Assembly: GCA_900317865.1 (NCBI GenBank) | Contig: ONIK01000120.1 | Location: 1-6,516, forward strand | DNA from: an uncultured Methanobrevibacter sp. | GTDB taxonomy: Archaea > Methanobacteriota > Methanobacteria > Methanobacteriales > Methanobacteriaceae | DNA: 6,516 nt | Reading direction: 5' to 3' | Shown: positions 1-6,516 of the stretch, in pieces | Numbering within the stretch: position 1 is the first letter of the stretch | Layout of the letters: each line of letters begins with the position of its first letter | The notes under the pieces: model-generated | What the model was told of the DNA's origin: nothing | Seen by the model: the letters and a program-made list of their open reading frames with translations, nothing else | The model's database searches: none | Position numbers and translations under genes: made by a program

Positions 1-1257
1 ATCTGATATTTCATCGATATTTCTTATTGCTGATTCAACTTCTGTAAGTTCTACACGGTTTCCACGAATCTTAACCTGACTGTCACGACGTCCAACAATG
101 CCCAAAGTACCATCAGGCAATATTCTAACAATATCTCCGGTCCGATACATAGTATTATAGTCGGGGTGGTTGGTAAATGGATTATTTAAAAAGGATTCTA
201 ATGTTTCTTTTTCGTGATTTAAGTATCCGTCTGCGACTTGATAACCTGAAAGATATAATTCTCCTACAGCACCAACAGGTACTCGCCTAAATTCATCATC
301 CAACACATAAGCCTTAATATTATCGACCAGATGACCAATAGATGACGGATCAATTCTATCTGCTACATCACCAGTTGAAACCTCAACATAGGCTTCTGTA
401 GGACCATAACCATCAACAAAACGACAGTTCACTTCTTCATCGAATTCACCTAACTTCTCACCACCCGTGAACAAAACATCCAATGGAATATCGTCAACTT
501 GACTAATCAACAGCATGGCAACTTGTGTGGTAATGTCAACGTGATTTATGCCCTGTTTGATGAAATGATTATTCAAAGCATCCATATCCAATTTAACATC
601 ACTTGGAATAACATCCAAACATGCACCGACATAAACAGCCCCAAATATTGCTTTATAAGCCGCATCAAAACTGATTGATGAATATTGTCCGAAAACATCA
701 TCACTAGTCAAAGCATAATTTCTGACATAATAATCTGATAAATTAACAAAAGCAGTTCTTGGAACTTTAACACCTTTGGGAAGACCAGTAGTACCACTAG
801 TATATAAAATACAACCCAAATCATTATAAACTACCGGCAAGCTAGGTAATGTTTTGATATTCTCTCTTAAAACATCTGAGATGTTCAAGATAATTGAATC
901 ATCAGCCAACAATTTAGCACGTTCATAGGTATTGTCATCTACGATAATTGCCTTGCTTGAAGTATCTTTTAAAATAAAATCAATATGATCATCCGGATAT
1001 GAGCTATTTAATGGAATATAAACTGCACCATAAGACAGAACACCTAAAATACAAAAAATGTATTCTACAGGTTCAACTAAAAATGCAACATAATCCTGTT
1101 GTTTGATACCAAAATCTTTTAATTTATCTGCAATTTGTTTGGCAATATAAGCGCCTTCGGCATATGTATAACTAATATCTTTAAATGATACGAGTTTATT
1201 ATTGGGATATTTACTTAAATTATCATTGAATGCATCTAAAATGTCGTCATAGATTAA
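1..1257 (-). other. Adenylation domain A3 (N-terminal ~419 residues), acidic-substrate-like pocket
   Basis: This A domain runs from its N-terminus (DILDAFNDNL) to just past A8 and is cut by the window edge, so the A10 lysine and the carrier are not seen. Motifs present are A3 LYTSGTTGLPKG (772-807), A4 with FDAAYK (652-669), A5 DGYGPTE, A7 YRTGD, and a complete A8 GRRDSQVKIRG followed by NRVELTEVE, the part that A2 lacks. By alignment to the GrsA pocket positions (235, 236, 239, 278, 299, 301, 322, 330, 331) I read D, A, K, Q, F, G, G, V, E. Published glutamate codes from memory are DAWHFGGVD and DAKDLGVVD, so an acidic amino acid such as Glu is a reasonable guess. That prediction is inference. 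The A-domain call is firm. Confidence 0.93.
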
Positions 1258-4200
1258 TTCATGTTCTGTTTGATTATATGAATCTAAAAGATTAATATCG
1301 TCTTTACTAATATAATTTATTTCTTTTAATTCATTGGCATTGAGCATTTCCTGTAAAATTTTATCATATGTTTTGATTAAATGTTTAATAAAATTATTTG
1401 AATATTTATCCGAATATTCTACGATTAAATCATATTCTTTACCTTTTTGAATTATATCTATACTTAAATCACTGATTAAGTCCTCACGTTCTGTTGGTGC
1501 ATAGTCATTTAGATAGGAATTTCCATCACCATCCATAATCCATTCGGGGATGAATTGGAATAAAATATTTGATGTGAGGTCATATTCATGCGCCAGTAAT
1601 CTGAATGCATAATAATTGTATTTCATCACATTATAAACTAGATTGGATGTATAATCCATAAATGATGAAATACTTGTGTTTTTACAGTCAATTAATAATG
1701 GTAATGTGTTTACATACATTCCTATTGAGTTAAAATTATTGAATCGGTCCCTGCCATTTTCAATTATGTTGAATAATACTTTGTCGCTTCCAACAAAACG
1801 AGATAGGGTATAGGCAAAAACACTTGTAAATAGTATGTTTTCACTGATATTGTATTTATTTAAAAAGGATTTCAATAAATTTGAATCCAGGTTTAGTCTA
1901 ATTTTTTCGATTCCCGGACCGTCAGCCAATACACTGTCCAGTAATGGATTAACTTCATCATAATCTGCTAGCATTGATTGATAAAAGTTATTTGCTTTAT
2001 CATATTCTTCTGTGTTTTGTATTGATTGTGTAAAAGCAGATACTTTTAAGAATGAATCATCAATTTCAACATGTTTCCCGTTAAGAATTTCCTCCAAATC
2101 TCGTTTAAATATATTGTCTGAGAATCCATCAAATATTATGTGGTGGAAAACAACAAATATCTGATAATTTTCTTCATTTTCAATAATTAAGAATCTGCAG
2201 AGATTATTATACATATTGAATGGTTTTTTTAGAAATTCTTTTATGTAATCTTCATCAACATTTGTTTTTAGAATAATTGGGGGTTGGGATCCTTTAATTA
2301 AGTATGGGACTTCAAATTCATCACTAACGCACATGCCTAAAATTGGATGTACTTCAATCATAGTTTCTAAAGCTTCATAAATTTTTTTGCTGTCATATAC
2401 ATTACTTATTTCCATAGAAAGAGGAATAAGATAAGCATCTTTTTTGGCATTTGCAATAATATCCAAATAAACATTTAATTGCGGTTCGCTTAATGGACAA
2501 CCGGAATCCAATGAATAAATATCTGAATCAAAGGACAATTCGTTTAAATTTTCAGCGATAACATGGGGTGTATGCAAAGTTAAAATGTCTGCAGCTGTAA
2601 TGTTATAATTTTCAAGATGGGATATTAATTTAATTGCGGTTAATGAATCTCCTCCCAATCGTATAAAATCATCATGAATACTAATTTTTTCCTGATTAAA
2701 TACTTTTTCAAATGCTTCAACAATATCTTGTTCTATTGGATTTGTTGGAGCAACATACTCAGCACACAAACTATTAATATCAATTTCAGGGAGTGCTTTT
2801 TTATCTACTTTACCATTAACGTTTAAAGGAATATGGTCTAATTCAATAACATATGAAGGAACCATATAATCCGGTTTACATTCACTCACATAACTAGAAA
2901 TATAATCATTTAAACGAATCTTAACCTGACTGTCACGACGTCCAACAATACCTAAAGTACCATCTGGCAGAAATCTGACAATGTCTCCTGTTTTATAAAT
3001 ATATTCATAACCTTTCTCATCATCGAAAATATTATTAAAAAAGGTATTCTCATTTTCTTGGTCACGATTTAAATATCCTGGAGTTAACTGATGGCCGGAT
3101 AAATATAATTCTCCTACTGCGCCTAAAGGTACTCTGCGATGTTCATTATCTAATACATAACCTTTAACATTACTGATAAAGTTACCGATACTGGATGAGT
3201 GTATACGTTTATTTGCAAAAATGCTGGTGGAAATGGCTAAGTTTTCTGATGGGCCATAAGATTCAAAAGGTCCTATGGAATCTGGAGCATTTAATTCACC
3301 TAATTTCATACCGCCGAAACATAATAATTTAATAGTTGTTTTCATACCGCTTTCAGCAAACAATTTACCTACCTGGCTGGTGATATAAGTATGGGTACAA
3401 TTATGTTCGACAAAATAATCATTTAAAGCTTTTAAATTTAACCGGATGTCTTCTGGAACAATATACAAAGAACCTCCCGTGATAACTGGAGAGTATAATG
3501 CATGTGTATGCATATCAAATACATATGAACAATACATTCCATAAACATCATTTTGTGTGAAGTTAGTTTCATCCACATACCAAGAAACAAAATTATTTAT
3601 TGCTTTGCGCGTAATTAAAACACCTTTAGGGGTACCGGTAGTACCGCTAGTATACAATACACAAGCAACATCATTTTCGCTGGTAGGAACTGTATTTAAG
3701 TAATTTAAACTACCAATATCCTTATCAAGAATACTGGATACATTTAAAACATCAATATTTAAGTTATATTCGGAAATTATTTGAAGCATACGTTTTTCGC
3801 TATTATCATCTACAATTACAATCCGGGAGCTGGAATCTTCTAGCATTAAAATAATTCTTTCATCAGGATAAGTTGTTTCAATAGGAACATAAATGGCATT
3901 TTTAGCTAATACGCCAATACTGGCCAGTAAATACCATTCACTACGATTTACAAATAGGCCAACAAAATCTTGTTTAACAACACCCATTTCATTTAATTTG
4001 GATGCTATTTCATTTGCAATGAAAGCTCCTTTTCCATAAGTATAGGATTTGTTCCCATAACCTACTAAAATATTATCTTCATATTTCTTTAAATTATCAT
4101 TAAAAGCATCTAAAATATCCTTATACTTAAATTCATGTTCTTTTTTATTGTATCCATCTAAAAGTTTAATATCAGCACTGCTTGTATAATTGATATCTCC

Positions 4201-6516
4201 TAATTTGTTTACACACAACATGTCCTTTAAAATTAATTTATAAGACTCTACAAAATGTTCTATGAATTCCTTAGAATATTTATCTGAAAATTCAACTCTG
4301 ATTCCAAACTTATTTTCCTGTGAGTTAAAAATATAAAATGATATGTCATTAGTATAATCATGTTTTAATGGAATTATATTCTGATTATTGAAATTTTTAA
4401 ATATTTCATGTGAATACTGGAATAAAATATTGGAATTCAAATCATATTTATTTGCCAGTAAACGGAAAGGATATAGGTCATATTTCATTGTTAAATTAAT
4501 TAAATTGCTTGAATAATCAAGAAAAGAACTAATATTTTGATTTTCACAATTCATGAGCAATGGGAGTGTGCGAACATACATTCCCACTGAATCGGCTAAA
4601 TCAATATGTCCTCTTCCGTCTTCAATAAGATTGAATAAAACTTTAGAAGATCCTGTAAATCTTGATAAAGTATATGCAAAAACACTACAGAAAAATTGAT
4701 TATGTGTAAGTCCATGTTTCTTTAAAAAAGATTCTATGTCCACATCTAAATTTAATTCACTATTAAATTCATCATCTAATGAATTATCAGTTTGGATTGG
4801 TGTTAATAATGGAGATACTTCTTCTGTATCAGTTAACATTTTATCAAAGAATTTTTCAGCATCATCCATGTAACGGGAATCAATATTTTTTTCAAAGAAA
4901 ACCTGTCTTAGTATTCCATTGTCTATGGAATCAAATTTAAAACCTTTTAATATTTTCAGTAATTTGTTTAAAAGAATGTCTGCAGATGTTCCATCCATAA
5001 TTAAATGATGGAAATCCACATATAATGAAGTTGATTCATTATTTTTAACGATTAAAAAATGTGATAAGCATTTGTCTAAATCAAATGGTTGAACAAAAGA
5101 TTTGATATCTTCGCATGTTCCTTCAATAATTTCTAGTTTAGCATCAAAAGTAAATGATGGTGTATCATTATTATTTATTCTTGAAGATAAAACAGGATAT
5201 AGTTCAAATAATTTTTTTAATGCTATTTTAATATCTTCAATGGAATATTCATTATTAAGTTCTATTTTAAATGGGTTGTTATATCTTGTACCTAATTTGT
5301 TGACCTTTTCATCAAGATAAACGTTTAATTGGGATTCGGATAACGGACAGGATTTGTCAAATGCATATTTTAATTTATCAATTTTTTGTTTATTTAAATT
5401 AAATTTGATGTGATTTGTAATGTTGAGGGGTGTTGAAAGCTCCATTATTTCATTTGAAGATATATTATAATCTAATTTTTCTTTTAACAGTAACTGCAGT
5501 TTCATTGCAGATAAGGAATTTCCTCCTAATGATACGAAATCATCATCCATTAAAATATAATCTAAGTTTAAAACTTCCATAAAAGTTTCTATAACCTGTT
5601 TTAGAGTTTTATCATTTATTTCAACGTTAACTCTATTGTGGGTAGTTTTTTTCAATGCAAATTTATCGATTTTACCATTTATATTCAATGGAATTTCATC
5701 TAATTTAATAAAAATTGATGGAATCATATAAGGAGGTAATTCATTTTTAAGAGCATTTTTTACCTCATCAATATTTAAATCCTGATTGGTTGTATAATAT
5801 GCAATTAAATTATCATTATCAACATCCAGATAAATGTTTGAAATAGAATCAAAGTTATGCATGATTTTTAGGATTTCATCTGATTCTACCCTGAAACCTC
5901 TAACTGATAATTGATTATCTTCACGTCCTATAATTTCAATTTCGCCATCAAAATTGTAAAAAGCAATATCTCCGGTATTATACATCTTTTTATTATCTTT
6001 GCAGTCGTAATGGGGATTTTCAACAAAAACTTCATTTGTTAAATCCGGACGATTATAATAACCTGGGCTTAAATGATTGCGGGAGATATAAAGATTGCCT
6101 GCAACGCCAACCGGTACCTGTTTTTTATTTTCATCTAAAATATATGCCCAAGTATTGGCAATGGGTTTGCCTAAAGTTACATGATCAGCATTTAAAAATC
6201 CTACAATACTGCAGTGGGTTTCTGTTGTACCATAAAGATTAGCTAGTTGCGTATTATTTTTTTCTTTAGGTAAATTATCAAATTTAGCTCCTGCCAAAAG
6301 CATATACTTCAAATTAATGTCTTCATTTACAATTGAAAGACCTAAGGAAGGAGGTAAAATTAAATCGTTTAATGATTGATTTTTAAGTGCTTTAATTACT
6401 AGTAGACTATCGCCGCGTTCTTTTTCATTGAATAATCTGCAGGTTTCACCAAAGTATAGTGAAGCAAACATTCTAAATGATACAATAAAGCTGAAACTGG
6501 CATAACATCCGGAAAT
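1..6516 (-). CDS. Non-ribosomal peptide synthetase, internal fragment (A-T-C-A-T-C-A), open at both ends
   Basis: This is the central part of a multimodular NRPS, a cytoplasmic enzyme that builds a peptide on tethered carrier domains without ribosomes. The minus-strand frame is open for all 2172 codons, and neither a start nor a stop codon belonging to the gene lies in the window, so the full protein is larger than this fragment. In protein order I see A1 (partial), T1, C1, A2, T2, C2 and A3 (partial). Each assignment rests on core motifs: YxTGD and GRxD in all three A domains, LYTSGTTG in A2 and A3, LGG(N/D)SL in both carriers and HHxxxDG in both C domains. No termination or epimerisation domain is present. 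The C domains and the A2/A3 pair resemble each other, consistent with module duplication. The family is certain. The product, the host and the total number of modules are not known from this sequence. Confidence 0.97.
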   Translation of the reverse strand, partial: MSGCYASFSFIVSFRMFASLYFGETCRLFNEKERGDSLLVIKALKNQSLNDLILPPSLGLSIVNEDINLKYMLLAGAKFDNLPKEKNNTQLANLYGTTETHCSIVGFLNADHVTLGKPIANTWAYILDENKKQVPVGVAGNLYISRNHLSPGYYNRPDLTNEVFVENPHYDCKDNKKMYNTGDIAFYNFDGEIEIIGREDNQLSVRGFRVESDEILKIMHNFDSISNIYLDVDNDNLIAYYTTNQDLNIDEVKNALKNELPPYMIPSIFIKLDEIPLNINGKIDKFALKKTTHNRVNVEINDKTLKQVIETFMEVLNLDYILMDDDFVSLGGNSLSAMKLQLLLKEKLDYNISSNEIMELSTPLNITNHIKFNLNKQKIDKLKYAFDKSCPLSESQLNVYLDEKVNKLGTRYNNPFKIELNNEYSIEDIKIALKKLFELYPVLSSRINNNDTPSFTFDAKLEIIEGTCEDIKSFVQPFDLDKCLSHFLIVKNNESTSLYVDFHHLIMDGTSADILLNKLLKILKGFKFDSIDNGILRQVFFEKNIDSRYMDDAEKFFDKMLTDTEEVSPLLTPIQTDNSLDDEFNSELNLDVDIESFLKKHGLTHNQFFCSVFAYTLSRFTGSSKVLFNLIEDGRGHIDLADSVGMYVRTLPLLMNCENQNISSFLDYSSNLINLTMKYDLYPFRLLANKYDLNSNILFQYSHEIFKNFNNQNIIPLKHDYTNDISFYIFNSQENKFGIRVEFSDKYSKEFIEHFVESYKLILKDMLCVNKLGDINYTSSADIKLLDGYNKKEHEFKYKDILDAFNDNLKKYEDNILVGYGNKSYTYGKGAFIANEIASKLNEMGVVKQDFVGLFVNRSEWYLLASIGVLAKNAIYVPIETTYPDERIILMLEDSSSRIVIVDDNSEKRMLQIISEYNLNIDVLNVSSILDKDIGSLNYLNTVPTSENDVACVLYTSGTTGTPKGVLITRKAINNFVSWYVDETNFTQNDVYGMYCSYVFDMHTHALYSPVITGGSLYIVPEDIRLNLKALNDYFVEHNCTHTYITSQVGKLFAESGMKTTIKLLCFGGMKLGELNAPDSIGPFESYGPSENLAISTSIFANKRIHSSSIGNFISNVKGYVLDNEHRRVPLGAVGELYLSGHQLTPGYLNRDQENENTFFNNIFDDEKGYEYIYKTGDIVRFLPDGTLGIVGRRDSQVKIRLNDYISSYVSECKPDYMVPSYVIELDHIPLNVNGKVDKKALPEIDINSLCAEYVAPTNPIEQDIVEAFEKVFNQEKISIHDDFIRLGGDSLTAIKLISHLENYNITAADILTLHTPHVIAENLNELSFDSDIYSLDSGCPLSEPQLNVYLDIIANAKKDAYLIPLSMEISNVYDSKKIYEALETMIEVHPILGMCVSDEFEVPYLIKGSQPPIILKTNVDEDYIKEFLKKPFNMYNNLCRFLIIENEENYQIFVVFHHIIFDGFSDNIFKRDLEEILNGKHVEIDDSFLKVSAFTQSIQNTEEYDKANNFYQSMLADYDEVNPLLDSVLADGPGIEKIRLNLDSNLLKSFLNKYNISENILFTSVFAYTLSRFVGSDKVLFNIIENGRDRFNNFNSIGMYVNTLPLLIDCKNTSISSFMDYTSNLVYNVMKYNYYAFRLLAHEYDLTSNILFQFIPEWIMDGDGNSYLNDYAPTEREDLISDLSIDIIQKGKEYDLIVEYSDKYSNNFIKHLIKTYDKILQEMLNANELKEINYISKDDINLLDSYNQTEHELIYDDILDAFNDNLSKYPNNKLVSFKDISYTYAEGAYIAKQIADKLKDFGIKQQDYVAFLVEPVEYIFCILGVLSYGAVYIPLNSSYPDDHIDFILKDTSSKAIIVDDNTYERAKLLADDSIILNISDVLRENIKTLPSLPVVYNDLGCILYTSGTTGLPKGVKVPRTAFVNLSDYYVRNYALTSDDVFGQYSSISFDAAYKAIFGAVYVGACLDVIPSDVKLDMDALNNHFIKQGINHVDITTQVAMLLISQVDDIPLDVLFTGGEKLGEFDEEVNCRFVDGYGPTEAYVEVSTGDVADRIDPSSIGHLVDNIKAYVLDDEFRRVPVGAVGELYLSGYQVADGYLNHEKETLESFLNNPFTNHPDYNTMYRTGDIVRILPDGTLGIVGRRDSQVKIRGNRVELTEVESAIRNIDEISD
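64..99 (-). repeat. 36-base direct repeat, A3 copy (A7-A8 region)
   Basis: Bases 64-99 are identical to 2914-2949 and encode IVGRRDSQVKIR in motif A8 of A3. All 12 codons match at every position, while the next codons upstream in the gene differ at synonymous sites (for example GGC/GGT for Gly and TTG/TTA for Leu). The copies lie in the same orientation, 2850 bases apart, which is close to one module. Confidence 0.9.
1318..2505 (-). other. Condensation domain C2
   Basis: This condensation domain of about 396 residues would transfer the chain on T2 to the monomer activated by A3. It opens with CPLSEPQLNVYLD, almost the same as C1. The catalytic motif HHIIFDG (2125-2145) is complete, and the C5 motif SIGMYVNTLPLL (Asn at 1708-1710) is canonical. 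TSNILFQF near the end corresponds to the C7 region. The C2-motif region reads EVHPILGMCV rather than the common RHExLRTxF. C1 and C2 align along their whole length with many conserved stretches, suggesting duplication followed by divergence. No feature identifies an epimerisation, cyclisation or starter subtype. Confidence 0.93.
2548..2742 (-). other. Peptidyl carrier (thiolation) domain T2
   Basis: This carrier domain of about 65 residues belongs to module 2. The core is DDFIRLGGDSLTAIKL, with the phosphopantetheine-attachment serine at 2644-2646. It follows the shortened A2 after a linker of about 15 residues and precedes C2. The motif is intact. If A2 cannot deliver its monomer, this carrier would have to be loaded in trans by another A domain or be skipped; that is inference. 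Confidence 0.93.
2788..4131 (-). other. Adenylation domain A2 with an internal deletion in its C-terminal subdomain
   Basis: This A domain should choose and activate the module 2 monomer. The N-terminal part looks complete: A3 LYTSGTTGTPKG (3622-3657), A4 with FDMHTH (3502-3519), A5 SYGPSE, A7 YKTGD and the start of A8, GRRDSQVKIR. The sequence then jumps directly to LNDYISSYVSECKPDYMVP, which is A9-region sequence, and continues to A10 PLNVNGK (Lys at 2809-2811). From the hinge Asp (2932-2934) to the A10 Lys is 41 residues, against 82 in A1 of this protein and 87 in GrsA. The missing piece includes GxRVExxEVE, the part of A8 that shapes the thiolation state. The frame is kept. Pocket residues by hand alignment are D, M, H, Q, C, G, S, A, I, which match no code I know. 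Activity, especially carrier loading, is doubtful. Confidence 0.92.
2914..2949 (-). repeat. 36-base direct repeat, A2 copy, ending at the A2 deletion junction
   Basis: This is the partner of bases 64-99. The A2 copy ends on the Arg codon at 2914-2916. The next codon is Leu (2911-2913) instead of the Gly that follows in A3. The end of the identity is therefore the same point at which the A2 domain loses about 46 residues. Confidence 0.9.
4192..5352 (-). other. Condensation domain C1
   Basis: This domain of about 387 residues would catalyse peptide bond formation between the T1-bound donor and the monomer on T2. It opens with CPLSESQLNVYLDEK, a variant of the C1 motif. The active-site motif HHLIMDG (4990-5010) is complete, including the second His that acts in catalysis and the structural Asp. 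The C5 motif reads SVGMYVRTLPLL, with Arg (4570-4572) where C2 of this protein and most family members have Asn. NSNILFQY near the end matches the region of motif C7. It is somewhat shorter than the roughly 430-450 residues typical of the family. There is no epimerase before it, which favours an L-accepting type, but I cannot class the subtype by eye. Confidence 0.93.
5410..5613 (-). other. Peptidyl carrier (thiolation) domain T1
   Basis: This carrier domain of about 68 residues holds the monomer loaded by A1 on a phosphopantetheine arm. The core motif reads DDDFVSLGGNSLSAMKL. The serine that a phosphopantetheinyl transferase would modify is at 5515-5517. The following LLLKEKLDYNISSNEIM has the usual helix with the loop that leads into the next helix. 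It sits between A1 and C1, the normal place for an elongation or initiation module. The motif is intact, so the domain should be functional. Confidence 0.93.
5650..6516 (-). other. Adenylation domain A1 (C-terminal ~289 residues; divergent substrate pocket)
   Basis: This is an AMP-forming adenylation domain cut by the window edge; motifs A1-A3 lie outside. Visible are the A4 segment (YASFSFIVSFRMF, about 6466-6504), A5 (NLYGTTE), A7 (YNTGD), A8 (GREDNQLSVRGFRVES) and A10 (PLNINGK, catalytic Lys at 5671-5673). The hinge Asp of GRED is at 5917-5919, 82 residues before that Lys, close to the 87 in the GrsA phenylalanine domain, so the C-terminal subdomain is complete. Two oddities stand out. The A4 segment has no acidic residue where Asp235 should bind the substrate amino group. 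The usual QVKxRG of A8 reads QLSVRG. My hand alignment gives pocket residues I, V, R, S, L, A, L, C, S, with a possible one-residue gap in A4. It may activate something other than an alpha-amino acid, or be degenerate. The substrate is unknown. Confidence 0.9.

Noticed and set aside
2644..2658. LGGDSL in T2 as a hint of a following epimerisation domain
   Set aside because: The GGDS form of the carrier motif is often found before epimerases, but the next domain has the full opening and catalytic motifs of a condensation domain and keeps C5, so no epimerase is present.
2905..2920. Frameshift or sequencing indel at the A2 junction
   Set aside because: The same minus-strand frame continues without a stop on both sides and both sides match A-domain sequence, so it is a clean in-frame loss, not a frameshift; an in-frame assembly deletion remains possible and is listed as a check.
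5102..5320. Plus-strand open frame of 72 codons
   Set aside because: It lies opposite well-conserved condensation domain C1 coding sequence, has no recognisable motif, and its composition is what the complement of the NRPS codons would give.
5731..5737. AGGAGGT, resembling a plus-strand ribosome binding site (also at 6350-6355)
   Set aside because: Both are the complement of consecutive Pro codons in the NRPS (LPPYM and LPPS) and no credible plus-strand gene follows.
6036..6242. Plus-strand open frame of 68 codons
   Set aside because: It is antisense to the A5-A7 region of A1, which has clear motifs on the minus strand; there is no independent support for a gene.

Overview
The whole window is one continuous minus-strand reading frame: 2172 codons with no stop, open at both ends. 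It is the middle of a very large non-ribosomal peptide synthetase (NRPS) gene. Translated from high to low coordinates, the domain order is A1 (partial, N-terminal part missing) - T1 - C1 - A2 - T2 - C2 - A3 (partial, C-terminal part missing). No gene start, gene end, promoter, terminator, RNA gene, mobile element or CRISPR array lies in the window.

Likely host: DNA of low GC (roughly a third G+C by eye) and the wording of the motifs (condensation domains opening with CPLSxxQLNVYLD, adenylation core GRRDSQVKIRGNRVEL) fit the NRPSs I associate with rumen or gut methanogenic archaea of the Methanobrevibacter type. A low-GC bacterium such as a clostridium cannot be excluded. This assignment is recognition from memory, not a database result.

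Layout (minus strand, so read right to left): 6516-5650 is the A1 remnant from motif A4 to A10. 5613-5410 is carrier domain T1 (Ser at 5515-5517). 5352-4192 is condensation domain C1 (HHLIMDG at 4990-5010). 4131-2788 is A2. 2742-2548 is carrier domain T2 (Ser at 2644-2646). 2505-1318 is C2 (HHIIFDG at 2125-2145). 1257-1 is A3, from its N-terminus to just past motif A8.

How it would work: each A domain activates a monomer as an acyl-adenylate and loads it onto the phosphopantetheine of the following T domain. C1 joins the T1-bound donor to the T2-bound monomer, and C2 passes that product to the monomer loaded by A3 on a carrier beyond the window. No epimerase, methyltransferase, reductase or thioesterase domain is visible.

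Most notable points: A2 has lost about 46 residues, in frame, from its C-terminal subdomain directly after GRRDSQVKIR, so module 2 may not load its own carrier. A1 lacks the Asp that normally binds the substrate amino group. A3 has a specificity pocket resembling glutamate-type codes. A2 and A3 share a 36-base identical block that runs right up to the A2 deletion junction.
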